From NCBI GenBank assembly GCA_015063445.1, contig SVUD01000069.1, positions 1 to 7,289 on the forward strand: 7,289 nt of DNA, written 5' to 3'. This DNA is from Oscillospiraceae bacterium. GTDB taxonomy: Bacteria; Bacillota_A; Clostridia; Oscillospirales; CAG-272. The stretch's first letter is position 1; the number at the start of each line of letters is the position of its first letter. The notes below the pieces were generated by a model. It searched no databases, had not been told where the DNA came from, and worked only from the letters and a program-made list of their open reading frames with translations. Of this stretch, positions 5,878 through 7,289 are shown one piece after another. A program made the translations under genes and the position numbers.

Positions 5878-6186
5878 TTAGCCTTCGATCTTTTCGATCT
5901 GAATCTTGGTATAATCCTGACGATGACCGATCTTCTTCTTCTCGTTCTTCTTAGGCTTATACTTGATAACGTCGATCTTCTTGGACTTGCCGTTCTTAAC
6001 GACATTTGCAACAACAGTTGCGCCTGCAACGTAAGGAGTACCAACAGAAAGAGTCTCGCCGCTTACAGCAAGAACCTTGTCGAAAGTAACCTTCTCGCCC
6101 TCAGCAACGCCAAGCTTCTCTACGAAGATAACGTCACCCTCAGCAACCTTGTACTGCTTTCCACCTGTTACGAAAATAGCGAACAT
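5878..6186 (-). CDS. rplU: 50S ribosomal protein L21
   Basis: The protein is 102 aa, the usual length, and binds 23S rRNA in the large subunit. The N-terminal [14 protein letters not shown] and the C-terminal KYKPKKN...[11 protein letters not shown] are family signatures. I chose the ATG at 6186 because TGAGGTG (6200-6194) is the ribosome binding site. A GTG at 6201 is in frame but forms part of that site. It is the first gene of rplU-prp-rpmA, behind a strong promoter and an approximately 80-nt structured leader. Confidence 0.97.
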   Translation of the reverse strand: MFAIFVTGGKQYKVAEGDVIFVEKLGVAEGEKVTFDKVLAVSGETLSVGTPYVAGATVVANVVKNGKSKKIDVIKYKPKKNEKKKIGHRQDYTKIQIEKIEG

Positions 6187-6215
6187 GAAAAAGCACCTCA
6201 CTTTCAGTAAGAAAT

Positions 6216-6267
6216 CGCTACGTTAGGCGCTGGCAAAAAGCCAAACTTCTGAGCCTACACATAAGCG
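6216..6267 (-). promoter_or_regulatory. L21-leader-like structured 5' UTR of rplU
   Basis: Within the predicted leader (start near 6268), CGCTTATGTGTAGGC (6267-6253) pairs with GCCTAACGTAGCG (6228-6216) as a 13-bp stem with two bulges and one U-G. Inside it, TGGC-TTTTT-GCCA (6243-6231) forms a small hairpin. Firmicute rplU operons are known to carry an L21 leader RNA thought to allow feedback by L21. Position and architecture fit, but I cannot score it against the Rfam model. Confidence 0.6.
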
Positions 6268-6274
6268 TCAAGAT

Positions 6275-6303
6275 ATTTTATCACAAAGTTTGTCCAAAGT
6301 CAA
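6275..6303 (-). promoter_or_regulatory. Strong SigA-type promoter of rplU-prp-rpmA
   Basis: On the minus strand there is TTGACT (6303-6298), a 17-nt spacer and TAAAAT (6280-6275), preceded by TGA, which gives an extended -10 TGnTAAAAT. The transcription start is predicted near 6268. Confidence 0.85.
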
Positions 6304-6304
6304 T

Positions 6305-6322
6305 AGTTTTTTATAAAAAACT
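6305..6322 (-). promoter_or_regulatory. A/T palindrome next to the rplU -35 box, UP-element-like
   Basis: AGTTTTTTATAAAAAACT is a perfect 18-bp palindrome one base upstream of the -35 box. Its A- and T-tracts are where the RNA polymerase alpha subunit binds UP elements. The same palindrome could also end the upstream zinc-ribbon transcript; a regulator site cannot be excluded. Confidence 0.4.
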
Positions 6323-6347
6323 TTGTATAATTTGCGCTTTTTTGGAA

Positions 6348-6803
6348 TTATTCCTCGCAGCCCTCGCAAGAAGAGCAATTTCCGTCGCAAAGCTCAATAT
6401 CACCAAGCTTCTCTCCGCAAGCGGGACATACCACGTCTGCGATCTCAAGATTCTGATCCACGCAAATCACTTCACCGCAAGAGGGGCAAACGAACTCGTC
6501 ATATCCCGAGTCATCGTCGTTTTCAAAATCGTTGTCGAAATCCTCTTCAAACTTCTCGTCGAACTCTCCGTTTTCATCCTCTTCGAGATAGAAATCGTCC
6601 TCAAGAAGTCCAAGATCCTCGTCGATCTCTTCGGTATACTCGCGAAGCTCTGCACACTCAGCCTCAAGGTCCTCAATTCTTTCTGCCATAGCCTCGAGAA
6701 GCTCAAGCATTTTTGCGATAACCTTTCCCTCTTTGCTGTCCTCGGAAATTTCGTATCCTTCCGCAAGGCCTTTGATGTAAGATGCATTTGCTTTGATATC
6801 CAT
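6348..6803 (-). CDS. CD1247-family acidic protein with C-terminal zinc ribbon
   Basis: The protein has 151 aa. Residues 1-70 resemble the CD1247 N-terminal domain of Clostridia: YIKGLAEG (9-16), DSKEGK (22-27), then a helical, probably coiled-coil stretch ending in IDEDLGLLEDDFY. Residues 73-103 are almost all Asp and Glu with a few aromatic residues, a disordered linker. A zinc ribbon follows, with C106-x2-C109 and C126-x2-C129. The tail has four more cysteines, C139, C143, C146 and C149, which could bind a second metal. The function of the family is unknown. AAGGAGA lies 7 nt before the ATG. It sits 75 nt behind efp across a hairpin, with no clear promoter of its own, so it is probably read from the efp transcript. 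The acidic composition is not like a DNA-binding protein. Confidence 0.85.
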   Translation of the reverse strand: MDIKANASYIKGLAEGYEISEDSKEGKVIAKMLELLEAMAERIEDLEAECAELREYTEEIDEDLGLLEDDFYLEEDENGEFDEKFEEDFDNDFENDDDSGYDEFVCPSCGEVICVDQNLEIADVVCPACGEKLGDIELCDGNCSSCEGCEE

Positions 6804-6834
6804 TTTAAATTCTCCTTATCAAATTTATAGAAAG

Positions 6835-6864
6835 CGAGGCTGCCCGAAAAATATGACAGCCCCG
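6835..6864 (-). terminator. Intercistronic hairpin between efp and the zinc-ribbon gene
   Basis: On the minus strand, CGGGGCTG pairs with CAGCCTCG over 8 positions with one G-U, around a 14-nt loop. CTTTCTATAAATTT follows, a broken U-run, so it is probably a partial terminator that lowers expression of the zinc-ribbon gene relative to efp. Confidence 0.5.
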
Positions 6865-6878
6865 TTTGTTATATACAA

Positions 6879-7289
6879 TTATACTCTTTCAACGTAATCG
6901 CCGGTTCTGGTATCAATCTTAAGAACGTCGCCCTCATTGATGAAAATCGGAACCTTAACAACAGCACCTGTTTCAAGTGTTGCAGCCTTAGTTACGTTAG
7001 TAGCGGTATCGCCCTTAACACCGGGTTCGGTCTCGGTAACTGCAAGCTCTACAAATGTGGGAGGATCAACTGCGAAAACCTTACCCTTGAAGGAAGAAAT
7101 CTTGCACATCATTTCCTCTTTTACGAACTTGAAGTTATCATTTACCATGTCACGGGAAATGAGAGTCTCTTCCCAAGTCTCGGTATCCATGAAGTGATAA
7201 AGATCACCGTCATCATAAGAATACTGAAGATCCTTACGCTCGATAACTGCGTTTTCAAACTTTGCGGTGGGGTTGAAGGAAGCCTCACG
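6879..7289 (-). CDS. efp: Translation elongation factor P, C-terminal 136 residues (cut by window edge)
   Basis: The frame is open from the window edge to TAA at 6879. The first visible residues, REASFNPTAKFENA, are the end of domain I. AVIERKDLQYSYDDGDLYHFMD opens domain II and the C-terminal domain ends DVLKIDTRTGDYVERV, as in EF-P. About 50 residues are missing, including the lysine at the tip of domain I and the true start. EF-P binds between the P and E sites and relieves stalling at polyproline. The internal ATG at 7190 is not a start, because clear EF-P sequence continues upstream. The last residues RTGDYVERV match the conserved end of domain III, so the C-terminus is complete. Confidence 0.96.
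   Translation of the reverse strand, partial: REASFNPTAKFENAVIERKDLQYSYDDGDLYHFMDTETWEETLISRDMVNDNFKFVKEEMMCKISSFKGKVFAVDPPTFVELAVTETEPGVKGDTATNVTKAATLETGAVVKVPIFINEGDVLKIDTRTGDYVERV

Noticed and set aside
6187..6201. GTG start for rplU at 6201
   Set aside because: The GTG is part of the TGAGGTG ribosome binding site of the ATG at 6186, where L21 proteins normally begin.
6323..6691. Plus-strand arginine-rich frame of 122 codons
   Set aside because: The Arg/Ser-rich composition is the mirror image of the acidic minus-strand gene; no ribosome binding site and no family features.
6342..6830. Plus-strand open frame of 162 codons opposite the zinc-ribbon gene, longer than that gene
   Set aside because: It is antisense to an Asp/Glu-rich gene, which rarely yields stops on the other strand. 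The minus frame has a good ribosome binding site, CxxC pairs and family similarity.
6879..7190. Short separate gene starting at the ATG at 7190
   Set aside because: The frame continues upstream to the window edge with clear EF-P sequence, so this is an internal methionine.

Overview
The window looks like a chromosomal segment of a Firmicute (Bacillota), most likely an anaerobic Clostridia lineage. The evidence is an L27 with the N-terminal extension that Prp protease removes, a prp gene between rplU and rpmA, a YkpA-type ABC-F protein, a CD1247-family zinc-ribbon protein next to efp, AGGAGG-type ribosome binding sites and SigA-type promoters with 17-bp spacers. Every gene I can support is on the minus strand, so the window is read from high to low coordinates.

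Right part (7289 to about 4000): the 3' part of efp (cut by the window edge), a small acidic zinc-ribbon gene, a strong promoter with a structured leader, and then rplU-prp-rpmA. Next come galE, a HAD-IIA phosphatase gene and the ABC-F gene (ending at 1587). Three of the intergenic gaps carry hairpins (6835-6864, 5157-5184, 4056-4089). The common theme is translation: EF-P, L21, L27 with its processing protease, and an ABC-F factor. galE (sugar-nucleotide supply) and the HAD phosphatase are metabolic passengers.

Middle (about 1300 to 1560): a complete tRNA-Leu(UAG) unit with its own promoter, a hairpin at the predicted 5' end of the precursor, an encoded CCA, and two terminator-like hairpins in tandem behind it.

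Left part (1 to about 1300): beyond the tRNA the character changes. There is a 129-nt imperfect inverted repeat whose G-U pairing pattern indicates a structured RNA made from the minus strand. Then comes a very AT-rich gene, cut by the window edge, that encodes a UvrD/helicase IV-like protein and has its own promoter. Its low GC and codon use contrast with the genes on the other side of the tRNA. A tRNA 3' end is a classic integration site, so the left part may be the edge of a genomic island, but no integrase or att duplication is visible here. The inverted repeat is the best candidate for something undescribed.
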